A DNA stretch of 38,223 nt from Burkholderiales bacterium (GTDB lineage: Bacteria; Pseudomonadota; Gammaproteobacteria; Burkholderiales; Burkholderiaceae_C), in NCBI GenBank assembly GCA_030603635.1, contig JAUVXK010000015.1, forward strand, positions 1-38,223, given 5' to 3'. Shown here piece after piece: positions 19,301 through 29,776 of the stretch; the first letter of the stretch is position 1; each line of letters starts with the position of its first letter. The position numbers were made by a program, and so were the translations under genes. Below the pieces are notes generated by a model, which saw only the letters and a program-made list of their open reading frames with translations, was not told the DNA's origin and did not search any database.

Positions 19301-20668
19301 TCAGCGGGCAGGTCTGAGCCAGGCGAGTCCCACGCTCACCACGGTCGATGCCACCAGGGCACCCAGGAAGGGGGCGAGGGTGGGGATGCTGTTGGGGAAG
19401 CTGGCCGCCAGCAGGCCACCTGCCAGCGAGCCGGTCTGCACCCAGCCGGGCAGCACGGCACCGATCAGGCCGGCCACGCAGCCCCCCACGGCGGCCGCCG
19501 GCGTCATGCGGCTCCACAGCCCCAGCAGCACCGGGACCACGGCCGTGGCGCAGAGCAGATCGGCGATCAGGAACAGGCGCAGCACCGATAGCCCCTGCAG
19601 AGAGACCAGCACCACAGGCACCATCAGCCCCACCGTGACCCAGCGCGCCGCCGACAGGGAAAACCCACGGCGGCTGGTGACCACCAGCGAGGCGATGCCG
19701 TTTTGCAGGGTGTCGACCGACGACGCGACCAGCGCCAGCGCCAGCAGCAGCGCCGGCAGGGCCAGCCACCCGGGTGCATCGGCCAGCAGGGCGAAGAAGG
19801 GAATGGGCGGCTGACCCAGGTTCTTGCCCGAAGCGGCCGCGAGGATGCCCAGCCCGCCCACCACGATCACCACCAGCACGGTGGCCACGCCACCCAACCA
19901 GGCACCGCGGTGCAGGGCCTGGTCGCTTTCCGCCGCCCATACCCGTTGCCAGTAGCCCTGGTGAAAGAGGTTGGCAGCGGTCACGGCGATCACCAGCGTC
20001 AGCGCCACCGACAGCGACACCCCGATCGGCGCGGCGGGCAGGGGGTTGTCAAAAGTACCGGCTGGCAGGGACGGCAAGGCCACACCTGCGACGATCACCA
20101 GCAGGCCCACCAGCAGCCAGGCCTGCCAGCGGTCGGTGGCCAGGCTGGCGCGCAGGCCACCCCATGCAGTGTAGATGAGGGTGGTGATGGCCACGCCCAC
20201 CACCGTCCAACTGCCTGGTATGTCGGACAGCATGGCCGTGATGGCTCCGATGGCCGTGAGTTCGGCCGTGATGAAGCACAGCATATAAAGCACCGACATG
20301 GCCGACACCCAGTGGCGCAGGCCGGTACCGAAACGTGCCTGGGCGTATTCGCTGATGCTCCGGCCTTGTGGGAGCCGGCGCCGGATGGCCGGGCCGCACC
20401 ATGCCAGCAGCAGGAAGGGCAGTGCGGCGCCCGCCGCGTAACCCGCCACGGCCACTGGGCCCACGAAGGCTCCCACCTCGGGCGGTGCAAACAGGATCCA
20501 GGCACCCATCCCCGAGGCCAGGAACGACAGGCCGAGCGTGGTGGCCCCCTGCGAGTTGCGGGCCGTGAGGTATTGGTCGAGGTCGCCATGTGGGGTGCGT
20601 GCCCGCAGGCCGACCCAGACGAACAACAGGAGTGCCGCCCCCAGGGCGGCCAATGTGGCGTATGCCAT
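19301..20668 (-). CDS. Sodium:solute symporter (SSS family), predicted thiamine-related/HMP transporter
   Basis: Multi-TM SSS-like protein (DQYLTARNSQGATTLGLSFLASGMGAWILFAPPEVG); immediately downstream of a TPP riboswitch. Confidence 0.88.
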   Translation of the reverse strand: MAYATLAALGAALLLFVWVGLRARTPHGDLDQYLTARNSQGATTLGLSFLASGMGAWILFAPPEVGAFVGPVAVAGYAAGAALPFLLLAWCGPAIRRRLPQGRSISEYAQARFGTGLRHWVSAMSVLYMLCFITAELTAIGAITAMLSDIPGSWTVVGVAITTLIYTAWGGLRASLATDRWQAWLLVGLLVIVAGVALPSLPAGTFDNPLPAAPIGVSLSVALTLVIAVTAANLFHQGYWQRVWAAESDQALHRGAWLGGVATVLVVIVVGGLGILAAASGKNLGQPPIPFFALLADAPGWLALPALLLALALVASSVDTLQNGIASLVVTSRRGFSLSAARWVTVGLMVPVVLVSLQGLSVLRLFLIADLLCATAVVPVLLGLWSRMTPAAAVGGCVAGLIGAVLPGWVQTGSLAGGLLAASFPNSIPTLAPFLGALVASTVVSVGLAWLRPAR

Positions 20669-20762
20669 GTCGCGCTTCCTCCGCCGGCATGAACCGGTTC
20701 AGGTTCCAGGGTCTGCGCGGGTTGGGCGCACTCTCAGCCCCTTGCGGGACTCCCCTGGCGAC
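20669..20762 (-). ncRNA. TPP riboswitch (THI element)
   Basis: - strand GTCGCCAGGGGAGTCCCGCAAGGGGCTGAGAGTGCGCCC...ACCCTGGAACCTGAACCGGTTCATGCCGGCGGAGGAAGCGCGAC; hallmark GGGG...CUGAGA...ACC(C)UUGAACCUGA-like core. Confidence 0.93.
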
Positions 20763-20789
20763 TGTTGAACAAATGATGAAGGCGCGAGT

Positions 20790-21782
20790 TTAGCGCGAAT
20801 TCACCAGTACCAACTTGCCCTTCACCTGGCGGCTGCCCATCCGTGCATAGGCCTGAGGCAGTTCGCTCATGGGCAGGGTGCAGTCGATCACGGGCTTGAT
20901 CTTGCCCTGCAGGTACCACTGCGCCAGAGTCTGCATCATCGCGGCATTGGCCTGGGGTTCGCGCTTGGCGAAATCGCCCCAGAACACGCCCACAATGGAA
21001 GCGCCCTTGAGCAGCGGCAGGTTCAGCGGCAGGCTGGGAATGGGGCCGGAGGCGAAACCGATCACCAGATAGCGCCCCCGCCAGGCGATGGAGCGGAAAG
21101 CCGGTTCGGCAAAATCGCCGCCGACCGGGTCGTAGATGACATCCGGGCCTTTGCCGCCCGTGGCCTGCTTGATCGCTTCGCGCAGTGTGCCTGCGGGCGT
21201 ATGCTCACTGTAGTTGATGGTGGCGTGCGCCCCCGCCTCGCGGCACAGCGCGCATTTCTCCTCGCTGGAGGCCGCGGCAATCACATGGGCGCCGGCTTCC
21301 CGCGCGATCTGAATGGCCGCTGTGCCCACACCGCCTGCACCGCCGAGCACCAGCACGGTTTCCCCCGCCTTCAGGGCCGCGCGGTCGATGAGGGCATGGT
21401 AGGAAGTGGCGTAGGTCATGATGAAGGCGGCCGCGTCCACTAGGTCGAACCCGGGGGGTAGGGGCATGCACAGGGCGGCCGGCGCCAGGGTGTGGGTGCC
21501 GAACCCCCCCGTGCCGCTCAGGCAGGCCACGGGCTGCCCAGGTTTCAGGTGGGTCACCTCGCTGCCCACCGCTTGCACCACCCCGGCGTATTCGGCGCCT
21601 GGCACAAACGGCAGCGGGGGCTTGATCTGGTACTTGTTCTGGACGATCAGCAGGTCGGGAAAGTTGAGGCTGGCCGCGTGGATCTCGATCAGCACGTCTT
21701 TCGGTCCGGGTTGCGGGGTGGGCAGATCCTTCCAGGTCAGGGCTTCCACGCCCACGGGGTTTTCGCACAGCCAGGCTTGCAT
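20790..21782 (-). CDS. NADPH:quinone oxidoreductase (zinc-independent MDR family)
   Basis: MQAWLCENPVGVEALTWKDLPTPQPGPKDVLIEIHAASLNFPDLLI...VLVLGGAGGVGTAAIQIAREAGAHVIAAAS. Confidence 0.93.
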   Translation of the reverse strand: MQAWLCENPVGVEALTWKDLPTPQPGPKDVLIEIHAASLNFPDLLIVQNKYQIKPPLPFVPGAEYAGVVQAVGSEVTHLKPGQPVACLSGTGGFGTHTLAPAALCMPLPPGFDLVDAAAFIMTYATSYHALIDRAALKAGETVLVLGGAGGVGTAAIQIAREAGAHVIAAASSEEKCALCREAGAHATINYSEHTPAGTLREAIKQATGGKGPDVIYDPVGGDFAEPAFRSIAWRGRYLVIGFASGPIPSLPLNLPLLKGASIVGVFWGDFAKREPQANAAMMQTLAQWYLQGKIKPVIDCTLPMSELPQAYARMGSRQVKGKLVLVNSR

Positions 21783-21885
21783 GCAGGTCTCCTTGTCAGT
21801 CTTGTATCACGCTGGATCATAGGGACGGCGACCACACCGGACCAGTTCCACTTGTCCCTGTGGCGACGCCCTACAATCCCGTTCA

Positions 21886-22725
21886 ATGAAGATTCTTCTG
21901 TCCAACGACGACGGTTATCAGGCCCCGGGCATTCGGGCGCTTCACGAGGCCCTGAGCGAGATCGCCAGTGTCGAGGTGGTGGCCCCCGAGCACAACAACA
22001 GTGCCAAATCCAATGCCCTGACCCTGCACTCGCCGCTGTATGTGCACACCGCCGCTGATGGCTTTCGTTATGTCAACGGCACCCCGGCAGACTGCGTGCA
22101 CATCGCGCTCACGGGTCTGCTGGGTTACACGCCCGATCTGGTGGTGTCCGGCATCAACAACGGCGCCAACATGGGTGACGACACCATCTACTCGGGCACC
22201 GTGGGCGCTGCCATGGAAGGCTACCTGTTTGGGGTGCCGGCGATCGCGTTTTCCCAGACCGAGAAAGGCTGGCGTCACCTGGACGCCGCCGCCGCCAAGG
22301 CGCAGGAGCTGGTGCGCTTTCTGATGCCCTCGATCGAGGCCCATCGCCTCGCCAGTGAGGGGGGGCACCATGAACCCTGGTTGCTGAACGTGAACATGCC
22401 CTGTGTGCCACTGGCGCAGATGCAAGGCTTCAAGGTGGCCCGACTGGGGCGCCGCCATGCGGCGGAACGTGTCATCACCCAGGTGAGCCCGCGTGGCGAG
22501 ACCATGTACTGGATCGGCGCGGCCGGCCCCGCCAAGGACGATGCCGAGGGCACCGATTTCCACGCCGCCGCCCAAGGCTACGTGTCGATCACGCCCTTGC
22601 AGATCGACCTGACCGATCACTCCCGACTGGCGTACTGGGCGCAATCGGCGGCCCATCTGTCGGCACGGCAGTCGGCGACCGAGCCGCTGGACGCACAACG
22701 TCCCATCGAGCATCAACCGCGGTGA
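21886..22725 (+). CDS. surE: 5'/3'-nucleotidase SurE
   Basis: [23 protein letters not shown]...[26 protein letters not shown]. Confidence 0.96.
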   Translation: MKILLSNDDGYQAPGIRALHEALSEIASVEVVAPEHNNSAKSNALTLHSPLYVHTAADGFRYVNGTPADCVHIALTGLLGYTPDLVVSGINNGANMGDDTIYSGTVGAAMEGYLFGVPAIAFSQTEKGWRHLDAAAAKAQELVRFLMPSIEAHRLASEGGHHEPWLLNVNMPCVPLAQMQGFKVARLGRRHAAERVITQVSPRGETMYWIGAAGPAKDDAEGTDFHAAAQGYVSITPLQIDLTDHSRLAYWAQSAAHLSARQSATEPLDAQRPIEHQPR

Positions 22726-23561
22726 ACCGTTCAAGGCCTCCCGTTCAGCACCCGCCGCTTGCGCCCGATCCGAAGGTGCGCCCCGGCTTCCCGGCCCGCC
22801 TGCCGGGCTGGGTGGCCACGTCTGCGGTGGTGCAGGGGTCAGCCCGAGGGTCACCCGTGGGCTCAGCCCCGGCAGCAAGGCCCATGACCACTGTTCCAGC
22901 CCCGGCCACAGGCGCCGGCATGGATTCCCGAGCGGTGCGCGAAGCCATGGTTCAGAAGCTGGTGGCGCAGGGGTTGCAGCACCCTGGTGTGCGGCAGGCG
23001 TTCGCGGCCACCGAACGGCACCGGTTCGTGGATTCCGGTCTCGTTGCGCAGGCCTACGAGGACACCAGCCTCCCCATCGGCTGGGGACAGACCATCTCCA
23101 AGCCCAGTGTGGTGGCGCGGATGCTGGAGCTGCTGTGCGATGGCCGTGCCGAGCGTCTGGGGCGTGTGCTCGAGATCGGCACCGGCTGCGGTTACCAGGC
23201 GGCGCTGCTGAGCCATCTGTGCCGCGAGGTGTACAGCATGGAGCGTGTCAAGGGCCTGCACGAAAGGGCACGGGAGAACCTGCGACCATTGCGACTGCCC
23301 AACGTGCATCTGATCTTTGGCGACGGCATGCCGGGTTTCCCTTCCGGGGGGCCGTATGCGGGGATCGTGTCTGCAGCCGGTGGTCAGGACATTCCAGCTG
23401 CCTGGCTGGAACAGCTGGCGGTGGGGGGGCGACTGGTCGCCCCTGCGGAACTCGCGCCCGGGCGGCAAAGTCTGGTGGTGGTGGAACGCACCCCGGGCGG
23501 GTATGTAAAGAACGTGTTGGAAGCCGTTCTGTTTGTCCCCCTAAAATCGGGGGTGGCCTGA
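22722..23561 (+). CDS. pcm: Protein-L-isoaspartate O-methyltransferase
   Basis: GTG start overlapping sur[41 protein letters not shown]...[16 protein letters not shown]. Confidence 0.93.
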   Translation: MNRSRPPVQHPPLAPDPKVRPGFPARLPGWVATSAVVQGSARGSPVGSAPAARPMTTVPAPATGAGMDSRAVREAMVQKLVAQGLQHPGVRQAFAATERHRFVDSGLVAQAYEDTSLPIGWGQTISKPSVVARMLELLCDGRAERLGRVLEIGTGCGYQAALLSHLCREVYSMERVKGLHERARENLRPLRLPNVHLIFGDGMPGFPSGGPYAGIVSAAGGQDIPAAWLEQLAVGGRLVAPAELAPGRQSLVVVERTPGGYVKNVLEAVLFVPLKSGVA

Positions 23562-23606
23562 CCGCCGTGGGGCGCGTTGGGCTTTTTGATTTCGACGAGG
23601 TATTGC

Positions 23607-24470
23607 ATGGAACCGATTGAGTCCCGTGGGAGGACAGGCACTCTGGGCCTGACGCTACTGCTGTCTGCGCTGATCCTGGCCGGCTGTGCCGCTCCTCGAC
23701 AACCCGCTCAGCGAGCGCCGGTGGTGGACCGTTCTCCGGTCTCTGCCACCACGGCTGCGGCCACTCCGCTGCCTCCGGGGGCCGAGAATGCCGGCAAGCC
23801 CGGTTACTACACCGTCCGTCCTGGTGACACGCTGATCCGGATTGGTCTGGAAACCGGGCAGAACTGGCGCGACATCCAGGCTTGGAACGGTCTCGTCAAT
23901 CCCAACGTGATTGAAGTCGGTCAGGTGCTGCGTGTGGTACCGCCCGAACCCGTTGTGGCGGCTGCCCCTCCCCCCATGCAGGGAACGGCGGCCCAGCCGG
24001 TGCCGTCGTCCAGCGCCCAGGGCCGACCCCTGACCGAACCCTCCACAAGTGCTGCGGCGTCGCCAGCGCCTGCCCCGGCAACCACGCAGGTGCCTGTGAG
24101 CGAGGAAATCCGCTTCGTCTGGCCAGCCAGCGGCCCTGTGATCGATGGCTTTGACGAAGCCCGCAACAAGGGGGTCGGTATCGGTGGCCGTGCCGGTGAT
24201 CCGGTGCTGGCCGCTGCAGACGGCCGCGTGGTGTATGCCGGTGCCGGCCTGCGCGGCTACGGCAACCTGATCATCCTCAAGCACAACAACACCTATCTCA
24301 CCGCCTATGCCCACAACCAGGCCTTGCTGGTCCGCGAAGACCAGACCGTGCGCCAGGGACAGAAGATCGCCGAGATGGGCAGCAGCGATACGGACCGCGT
24401 GAAGCTGCACTTCGAGGTGCGTCGACAGGGCAAGCCCGTCGATCCGCTGAACCACCTTCCGCGCCGTTGA
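23607..24470 (+). CDS. nlpD: NlpD-type LysM/M23 lipoprotein
   Basis: Lipobox LILAGCA; Lys[46 protein letters not shown]23 C-terminal domain. Confidence 0.92.
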   Translation: MEPIESRGRTGTLGLTLLLSALILAGCAAPRQPAQRAPVVDRSPVSATTAAATPLPPGAENAGKPGYYTVRPGDTLIRIGLETGQNWRDIQAWNGLVNPNVIEVGQVLRVVPPEPVVAAAPPPMQGTAAQPVPSSSAQGRPLTEPSTSAAASPAPAPATTQVPVSEEIRFVWPASGPVIDGFDEARNKGVGIGGRAGDPVLAAADGRVVYAGAGLRGYGNLIILKHNNTYLTAYAHNQALLVREDQTVRQGQKIAEMGSSDTDRVKLHFEVRRQGKPVDPLNHLPRR

Positions 24471-25909
24471 TGACGCCGGCCGAGGCAACGGAGGCCGTCG
24501 TCAAGACGGGCCGACCGCCGGGGTGGCTGGAGGTCACCTCGATGGACCTGGAGGCCCAGGGTGTGGCCCGCCGCCCGGACGGCAAGGTGGTGTTCATCGA
24601 TGGCGCCTTGCCTACTGAGTGGGTCAGTGCCCAGACACAGCGCCGCAAGAACCAGTGGGAACAAGCCAGCCTGACCGAGATCCATCGGGAATCGGCCTCG
24701 CGTGTGGTGCCCCGTTGCCCGCATTTCGGCCTGCACGCGGGGGCCTGTGGCGGCTGCAAGATGCAGCATCTGGAGGCGGGTGCGCAGGTGGCCATGAAAC
24801 AGCGGGTGCTGGAGGACAACCTCTGGCACCTGGCCAAGGTGCGGGCCGAGTCGGTGCTCCGGCCCATTCAGGGGCCGGCCTGGGGCTACCGATACCGGGC
24901 CCGGCTCTCGGTGCGCTACGTGCACAAGAAGGGTGAAGTGCTGATCGGTTTTCACGAACGCAAGAGCCGCTATGTGGCCGACATGCGCGAGTGTGCCGTC
25001 CTGCCGCCTCACGTGAGCCGCCTGCTGCTGCCCATGCGGGCACTCATTCATGGCATGGACGCCCGCGAAACCTGTCCGCAGATCGAACTCGCGGTGGGCG
25101 ATGAGGTGACGGCGCTGGTGCTGCGGCACCTGGAGCCGTTGAGCACGGCCGACCTGCAGCGCCTGCGGGATTTCGCTGCAGCCAGACGCGAGGAGGGCGT
25201 CTGCCTGCAATGGTGGCTGCAACCGAAGGGGCCCGATACTGTGCACCGACTCGACCCCGGGGCCGACGAGCCCGCCCTGGCCTATGCACTGCCCGAATTC
25301 GGCATTCGCATGCCGTTCCGACCCACGGACTTCACCCAGGTCAACCCGCACATCAATCGCGTGCTGGTCGCCAGGGCCTTGCGCCTGCTGGACGTGCGCG
25401 ACGACGAACGCGTGATCGACTGGTTCTGTGGCCTGGGCAACTTCACGCTGCCACTGGCCACCCAGGCCCGCGAGGTGCTCGGCATCGAAGGCAGTGAAAC
25501 CTTGGTCGCCCGCTCGCGCGAGAACCTCGGCCTCCATCAGACCCCGGCCCGTTCATTGGCACCGACCCGCTTCGAGGCACGCAACCTGTTCGAGATGACC
25601 CCGCAGATGCTGGTGGCCGATGGTTTCGCCGACAAGTGGCTGGTCGATCCCCCTAGGGAAGGGGCGTTCGCCTTGGCCAAGGCATTGGCGGACCTGCATC
25701 AAGATCGCCTGACCGGCCAGAGTCCAGCCGGAGAATGGCAGCCACCGCGTCGCATCGTCTATGTGAGTTGCAATCCCGCGACGCTGGCGCGCGATGCCGG
25801 ACTGATGGTCCATCAGGCCGGGTACCGCTGCCGTGCGGCCGGTGTGGTCAACATGTTCCCCCACACCGCGCACGTCGAAAGCATCGCGGTGTTTGACCGA
25901 GACGACTGA
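24470..25909 (+). CDS. rlmD: 23S rRNA (uracil(1939)-C5)-methyltransferase RlmD
   Basis: Cys cluster [47 protein letters not shown] overlaps the nlpD stop. Confidence 0.94.
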   Translation: MTPAEATEAVVKTGRPPGWLEVTSMDLEAQGVARRPDGKVVFIDGALPTEWVSAQTQRRKNQWEQASLTEIHRESASRVVPRCPHFGLHAGACGGCKMQHLEAGAQVAMKQRVLEDNLWHLAKVRAESVLRPIQGPAWGYRYRARLSVRYVHKKGEVLIGFHERKSRYVADMRECAVLPPHVSRLLLPMRALIHGMDARETCPQIELAVGDEVTALVLRHLEPLSTADLQRLRDFAAARREEGVCLQWWLQPKGPDTVHRLDPGADEPALAYALPEFGIRMPFRPTDFTQVNPHINRVLVARALRLLDVRDDERVIDWFCGLGNFTLPLATQAREVLGIEGSETLVARSRENLGLHQTPARSLAPTRFEARNLFEMTPQMLVADGFADKWLVDPPREGAFALAKALADLHQDRLTGQSPAGEWQPPRRIVYVSCNPATLARDAGLMVHQAGYRCRAAGVVNMFPHTAHVESIAVFDRDD

Positions 25910-25912
25910 CGC

Positions 25913-26377
25913 TCAGCGCGGCGGCGACAGATTCGGCCGAGGCGGCAGTGCTATCGCTCCCGTGGGCGCTGCCGGTGCGCTGGGTGCGGTGGCCACTCCT
26001 GCCGAAGGCAACGAGGCGGCCGGTGGCATGGAGGGAGGCAGGATCACCTCTTCAGGGGGAGGGGCGGGTGGTGCTGGCGGTGGAGCGGGCATGCCCTCGA
26101 TCTCGTTTTCCCGCATGTATTCGTCCATCTCGCGCCAGCCGTCGAAGATGGCCGCCTTCGAGACCCGGGGATTGGAACCATAGCAGTCTTCCAGACTGCG
26201 CACGGCGTGCCGGCAGGCAGCCCCGATCGCCTTGCCCTCCGCCTCCCGCTTGGCGTTCACCATGCCTGGCGTCTCCACGCCCAGCATGTCGCAACCGCCG
26301 ATCAGAACGACCAGAGGCAGGGCCAGCAGCAATCTGGCTCGGTGAAAGGAGGGCATGGGCACGAGCATGAACCGCAT
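25913..26377 (-). CDS. Hypothetical Pro-rich lipoprotein
   Basis: Signal peptide with lipobox LIGGCDML; Pro/Ala-rich tail PAPPPAPPAPPPEEVILPPSMPPA. Start may be 26356. Confidence 0.7.
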   Translation of the reverse strand: MRFMLVPMPSFHRARLLLALPLVVLIGGCDMLGVETPGMVNAKREAEGKAIGAACRHAVRSLEDCYGSNPRVSKAAIFDGWREMDEYMRENEIEGMPAPPPAPPAPPPEEVILPPSMPPAASLPSAGVATAPSAPAAPTGAIALPPRPNLSPPR

Positions 26378-26410
26378 TGTTCAACAAACGCGTGACGGGC
26401 TGGACAAGGA

Positions 26411-26431
26411 AAAGGGGGCCAAAGCCCCCTC
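26411..26431 (-). terminator. Rho-independent terminator downstream of BI-1 family gene
   Basis: - strand GGGGGC-tttg-GCCCCCTTTTCC. Confidence 0.75.
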
Positions 26432-26457
26432 ATTTCGCTTCCATGCCATGGGGCGTG

Positions 26458-27150
26458 TCAGTCCCGCTCGCCGCCGAACAGGCCGAGCAGGGCCAGCAGG
26501 CTCTGGAAGATGTTGAACAGGCTGAGGTACAGGGCCAGCGTGGCGGTGATGTAGTTGGTTTCGCCGCCGTCCATGATGCGCTTGAGGTCCACCAGCAGGA
26601 AGGCACTGAAGATGCCGATGGCCATCACGCTGATCACGGCCATGCCGGCCGGGCTGCCGACGAACACGTTGATGATCGCACCGACCATCAGCACGATGGC
26701 GCCCATGAAGAGCCACTTCGCCAGCCCTTCCAGATCGCGTTTGATGACCGTGGACAGGTTGGCCATGATCAGGAACACGGCAGCGGTGCCTCCGAAGGCG
26801 GTCATCACCAGATCGGCGCCATTCTTGAAACCCAGCACCATGGCCAGCATGCGCGACAGCATCAGGCCCATGAAGAAGGTGAAGGCCAGCAGCACCGGTA
26901 CGCCGGCGGCGGAGTTCTTGGTTTTTTCGATCGCGAACATGAAGCCGAAGGCGCCGCCGAGGAAGACGATCAGTCCCAGCCCGCCGCTGAGCGAGGCGGT
27001 GATGCCGGTGCTCACGCCGATCCAGGCGCCCAGCACCGTGGGCAGCATGCTCAGGGCCAGCAGCCAGTAGGTGTTGCGCAAGACCTTGTTGCGCTGCTGG
27101 GTGGCGATCGTGGTGCCGAAACGGCCGTAGCTTTGCGTCGGTTGGGTCAT
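26458..27150 (-). CDS. Bax inhibitor-1/YccA family membrane protein
   Basis: Seven-TM pattern; LRNTYWLLALSMLPTVLGAWIGV...LFNIFQSLLALLGLFGGERD. Confidence 0.92.
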   Translation of the reverse strand: MTQPTQSYGRFGTTIATQQRNKVLRNTYWLLALSMLPTVLGAWIGVSTGITASLSGGLGLIVFLGGAFGFMFAIEKTKNSAAGVPVLLAFTFFMGLMLSRMLAMVLGFKNGADLVMTAFGGTAAVFLIMANLSTVIKRDLEGLAKWLFMGAIVLMVGAIINVFVGSPAGMAVISVMAIGIFSAFLLVDLKRIMDGGETNYITATLALYLSLFNIFQSLLALLGLFGGERD

Positions 27151-27258
27151 GTGTGCGTACTCCTGTTGGAAATGCCTGTCATTCTATAAGCCATCGCCAT
27201 CTGCGGAAGCGATTAAGCTTATGCCTTTGTCACTGACCCATCCTCAGAAGGAAAGTTC

Positions 27259-27666
27259 ATGAAAACCAAACCAGTCCTGGAGCTTGCAGACGTCAAGCTG
27301 GTCGCGGCCGCCGCGGAAGCCGAGGCGCTGAAAAACCACTGGGCCGTGACGATTGCCATCGTGGACGACGGCGGGCACCTGCTGTGGCTGCAGCGGCTGG
27401 ACGGGGCGCCGGCGGTTTCGGCACACATTGCACCGGCCAAGGCGCACACGGCCGCGCTGGGCCGGCGAGAGAGCAAGATCTACGAGGACGTGATCAACCA
27501 GGGACGCACGTCTTTCCTGAGTGCCCCTGGCATTGCCGGCATGCTGGAGGGTGGCGTGCCGATCGTGAAGGACGGTCAGTGCATCGGGGCCGTGGGGGTC
27601 AGCGGTGTCAAGTCCAACGAGGATGCCCAGATCGCCAAGGCTGGTATCGCCGCCATCGGTCTGTGA
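27259..27666 (+). CDS. GlcG/HbpS-family heme-binding protein
   Basis: MKTKPVLELADVKLVAAAAEAEALKNHWAVTIAIVDDGGHLLWLQRLDGA...GGVPIVKDGQCIGAVGVSG. Confidence 0.9.
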   Translation: MKTKPVLELADVKLVAAAAEAEALKNHWAVTIAIVDDGGHLLWLQRLDGAPAVSAHIAPAKAHTAALGRRESKIYEDVINQGRTSFLSAPGIAGMLEGGVPIVKDGQCIGAVGVSGVKSNEDAQIAKAGIAAIGL

Positions 27667-27684
27667 CCGTCGTTCCGGCTCTGC

Positions 27685-27888
27685 TCACTTCGTCAGGATG
27701 AGCTTGCCCTGGCGCGTGGCCTGCAGCCGGTAGAGCTGGCCCTGATGGCGGATCAGCCGTTCCCGCTGCCCATTCAGGAGGGTCTGGCTCTCCAATGGGG
27801 CGAGGAGCCCGTTTCCGCCTGACGGGGGCGTCGTACTGCCCTGGTCCAGTCGGATGTGGCGATCGGCGTGACCGTGGGTTTCCATCAT
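27685..27888 (-). CDS. hemP: Hemin uptake protein HemP
   Basis: C-terminal LLNGQRERLIRHQGQLYRLQATRQGKLILTK matches the HemP signature; overlaps the exbD stop. Start 27888 or 27885. Confidence 0.82.
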   Translation of the reverse strand: MMETHGHADRHIRLDQGSTTPPSGGNGLLAPLESQTLLNGQRERLIRHQGQLYRLQATRQGKLILTK

Positions 27889-28292
27889 GGCTCGGTCACG
27901 AAGGCAAGCTTGCGAATGCCGGCCCGCTGGGCTGCTGCCATGGTGCTGGCCACGTGCTCGTAGCGCACGGCCTTGTCGCCACGGATGTGCACGTCGGGCT
28001 GGGGGTCCATGAGGGCGGCTTGGACCAGCCTCTCCTCCAGCTCGGCCGGGCTGATGGCCGTCTGGTTCCAGTGCAGATGGCCCTCGGCGTCCACACTCAG
28101 GCGTATGGTTTCTGGCGGGTCGCGGTGGGGCTCCGTGGCCGCCTGTGGCAGGTTCACGTTCACCGAGTGGGTCATCACCGGAACGGTGATCATGAACACG
28201 ATCAGCAGCACCAGCATCACGTCGATCAGAGGGATCATGTTGATCTCGCTCATCACCTCGCCGTCGTCGGTTTCCGGGTTGGAAAACGCCAT
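27885..28292 (-). CDS. exbD: ExbD biopolymer transport protein
   Basis: EINMIPLIDVMLVLLIVFMITVPVMTHSVNVNLPQA. Confidence 0.94.
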   Translation of the reverse strand: MAFSNPETDDGEVMSEINMIPLIDVMLVLLIVFMITVPVMTHSVNVNLPQAATEPHRDPPETIRLSVDAEGHLHWNQTAISPAELEERLVQAALMDPQPDVHIRGDKAVRYEHVASTMAAAQRAGIRKLAFVTEP

Positions 28293-28303
28293 GGTTCAGA
28301 TCC

Positions 28304-29038
28304 TCAGGCCTGCTTGATCGGACGAACCTTGGTCGCGGACTGCGACCCTTCCTCGCCGACGCGGGCGCCGGTGACGAAGTAGGCGTGTAGGTCGTGCGCG
28401 AAGCGGTTGAGCTTGTGCAGCAACCCCTTGTTCCCTCGGACCAGGGCGTTGTAGCCCAGCACGGCCGGGATGGCCACTACCAGTCCCAGCGCCGTCATGA
28501 TGAGCGCCTCGCCAATGGGACCGGCCACCTTGTCGATGGTGGCGGAGCCTGCCACACCGATGCCCAGCAGCGCATGGTAGATGCCCCACACCGTGCCGAA
28601 CAGGCCAATGAAGGGGGCGGTCGAGCCCACCGAGGCCAGGATGACCAGCCCGGACTGCAGGCGGGTGGTCACGTCGTCGATGGCGTTGCGCAACGAGCGC
28701 GTCACCCACTCGCTCACGTCCAGGCTGTCATGCAACTGGCGGCGCGGTTCGCCATCCAGGTGCAGGATGTGGGTGGTGGCCTCGCGCCCTTGCAGCGCAA
28801 GCAGGTAGAAGGGGTTGTTTTCGGCCGGGCCGAGCTTGTTCAGCCCCTCGGCGAAGTCCTGGCTGTGCCAGAAGCTGTCGACCGCCCGGGCCTGGGCACG
28901 GTGGCGGCGCAGGGTGAGTGCCTTGAGCACGATCACCACCCAGGTGGCAACCGACATCGCCAGCAGGACGATGCCCACCGAACGGATGACCCAGTCCCCT
29001 TGCTGCCACACGTGGCTCAGACCGAATTGCATGTCCAT
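28304..29038 (-). CDS. exbB: ExbB / MotA-TolQ family proton channel
   Basis: TAPFIGLFGTVWGIYHALLGIG...ALIMTALGLVVAIPAVLGYNALVRGNKGL. Confidence 0.94.
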   Translation of the reverse strand: MDMQFGLSHVWQQGDWVIRSVGIVLLAMSVATWVVIVLKALTLRRHRAQARAVDSFWHSQDFAEGLNKLGPAENNPFYLLALQGREATTHILHLDGEPRRQLHDSLDVSEWVTRSLRNAIDDVTTRLQSGLVILASVGSTAPFIGLFGTVWGIYHALLGIGVAGSATIDKVAGPIGEALIMTALGLVVAIPAVLGYNALVRGNKGLLHKLNRFAHDLHAYFVTGARVGEEGSQSATKVRPIKQA

Positions 29039-29044
29039 GACGAA

Positions 29045-29776
29045 TTACTCCAGTACGAAATTGATGGGAATGTTGAACCACATGGCCTCGGGCACGCCGT
29101 TGCGGTTGCCCGGAACATAGCGCCAGGTCAGCACGGTTTGCAATGCTGCCTGGTCCAGTCGGGTGTAACCGCTGGAGGAGCGGATTTCGGCCTGCGAGGC
29201 GGTGCCGTCCACTTCGATGCGTACGCGCAGCAGCACCTGGCCTTGCTCGCCGAGGCGCCGGCTCAGCGGGGGATAGCGGGGCGGTGGGTTGTTGAGGTAC
29301 CTCGCCGCTGCAGAAGGCAGTTCGATGCGCGGCGGCGCGGGAGGGGCCTGGAGGGCACTGGTCACAGAGGGGGTATCGACCGTGATGCTCGGCGGCAGGG
29401 AGGGCACCACCGTCACCACTGCAGCGGGGGAGGAGGCGGTTGTGGTCGGCGCAGGTTCTGTGACGGGTTGCACCGGTGTGGGTTCGGGCGCGGGGGCCGC
29501 TTGGGAAACCGGTGGTGCTGTGGGACGTGGGACAGGGGGCGAAGGGGCTGGGCGGGGTGGGGAAGGGGGCACCACCCGTTGCGGGGGTACGGTCGGGGCC
29601 GGAGCCAGCCACTCGACCTCAATCTGGGCGGGGATCAGCACCTCCTGCGGGGCACGGCTTTGCCGGTTTGCCTGGAGCAGCCACAGCACGCCAGCATGGG
29701 CGGCGACCACGACGGTCACCACGATCAGGTGGCGTGGACTCAGGGAGGGCATGGCGTTGACGGTATGGGTGTTCAT
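29045..29776 (-). CDS. tonB: TonB energy transducer
   Basis: N-terminal TM, Pro-rich spacer, C-terminal PRYPPLSRRLGEQGQVLLRVRIEVDGTASQAEIRSSSGYTRLDQAAL; start trimmed to MNTHTV. Confidence 0.92.
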   Translation of the reverse strand: MNTHTVNAMPSLSPRHLIVVTVVVAAHAGVLWLLQANRQSRAPQEVLIPAQIEVEWLAPAPTVPPQRVVPPSPPRPAPSPPVPRPTAPPVSQAAPAPEPTPVQPVTEPAPTTTASSPAAVVTVVPSLPPSITVDTPSVTSALQAPPAPPRIELPSAAARYLNNPPPRYPPLSRRLGEQGQVLLRVRIEVDGTASQAEIRSSSGYTRLDQAALQTVLTWRYVPGNRNGVPEAMWFNIPINFVLE

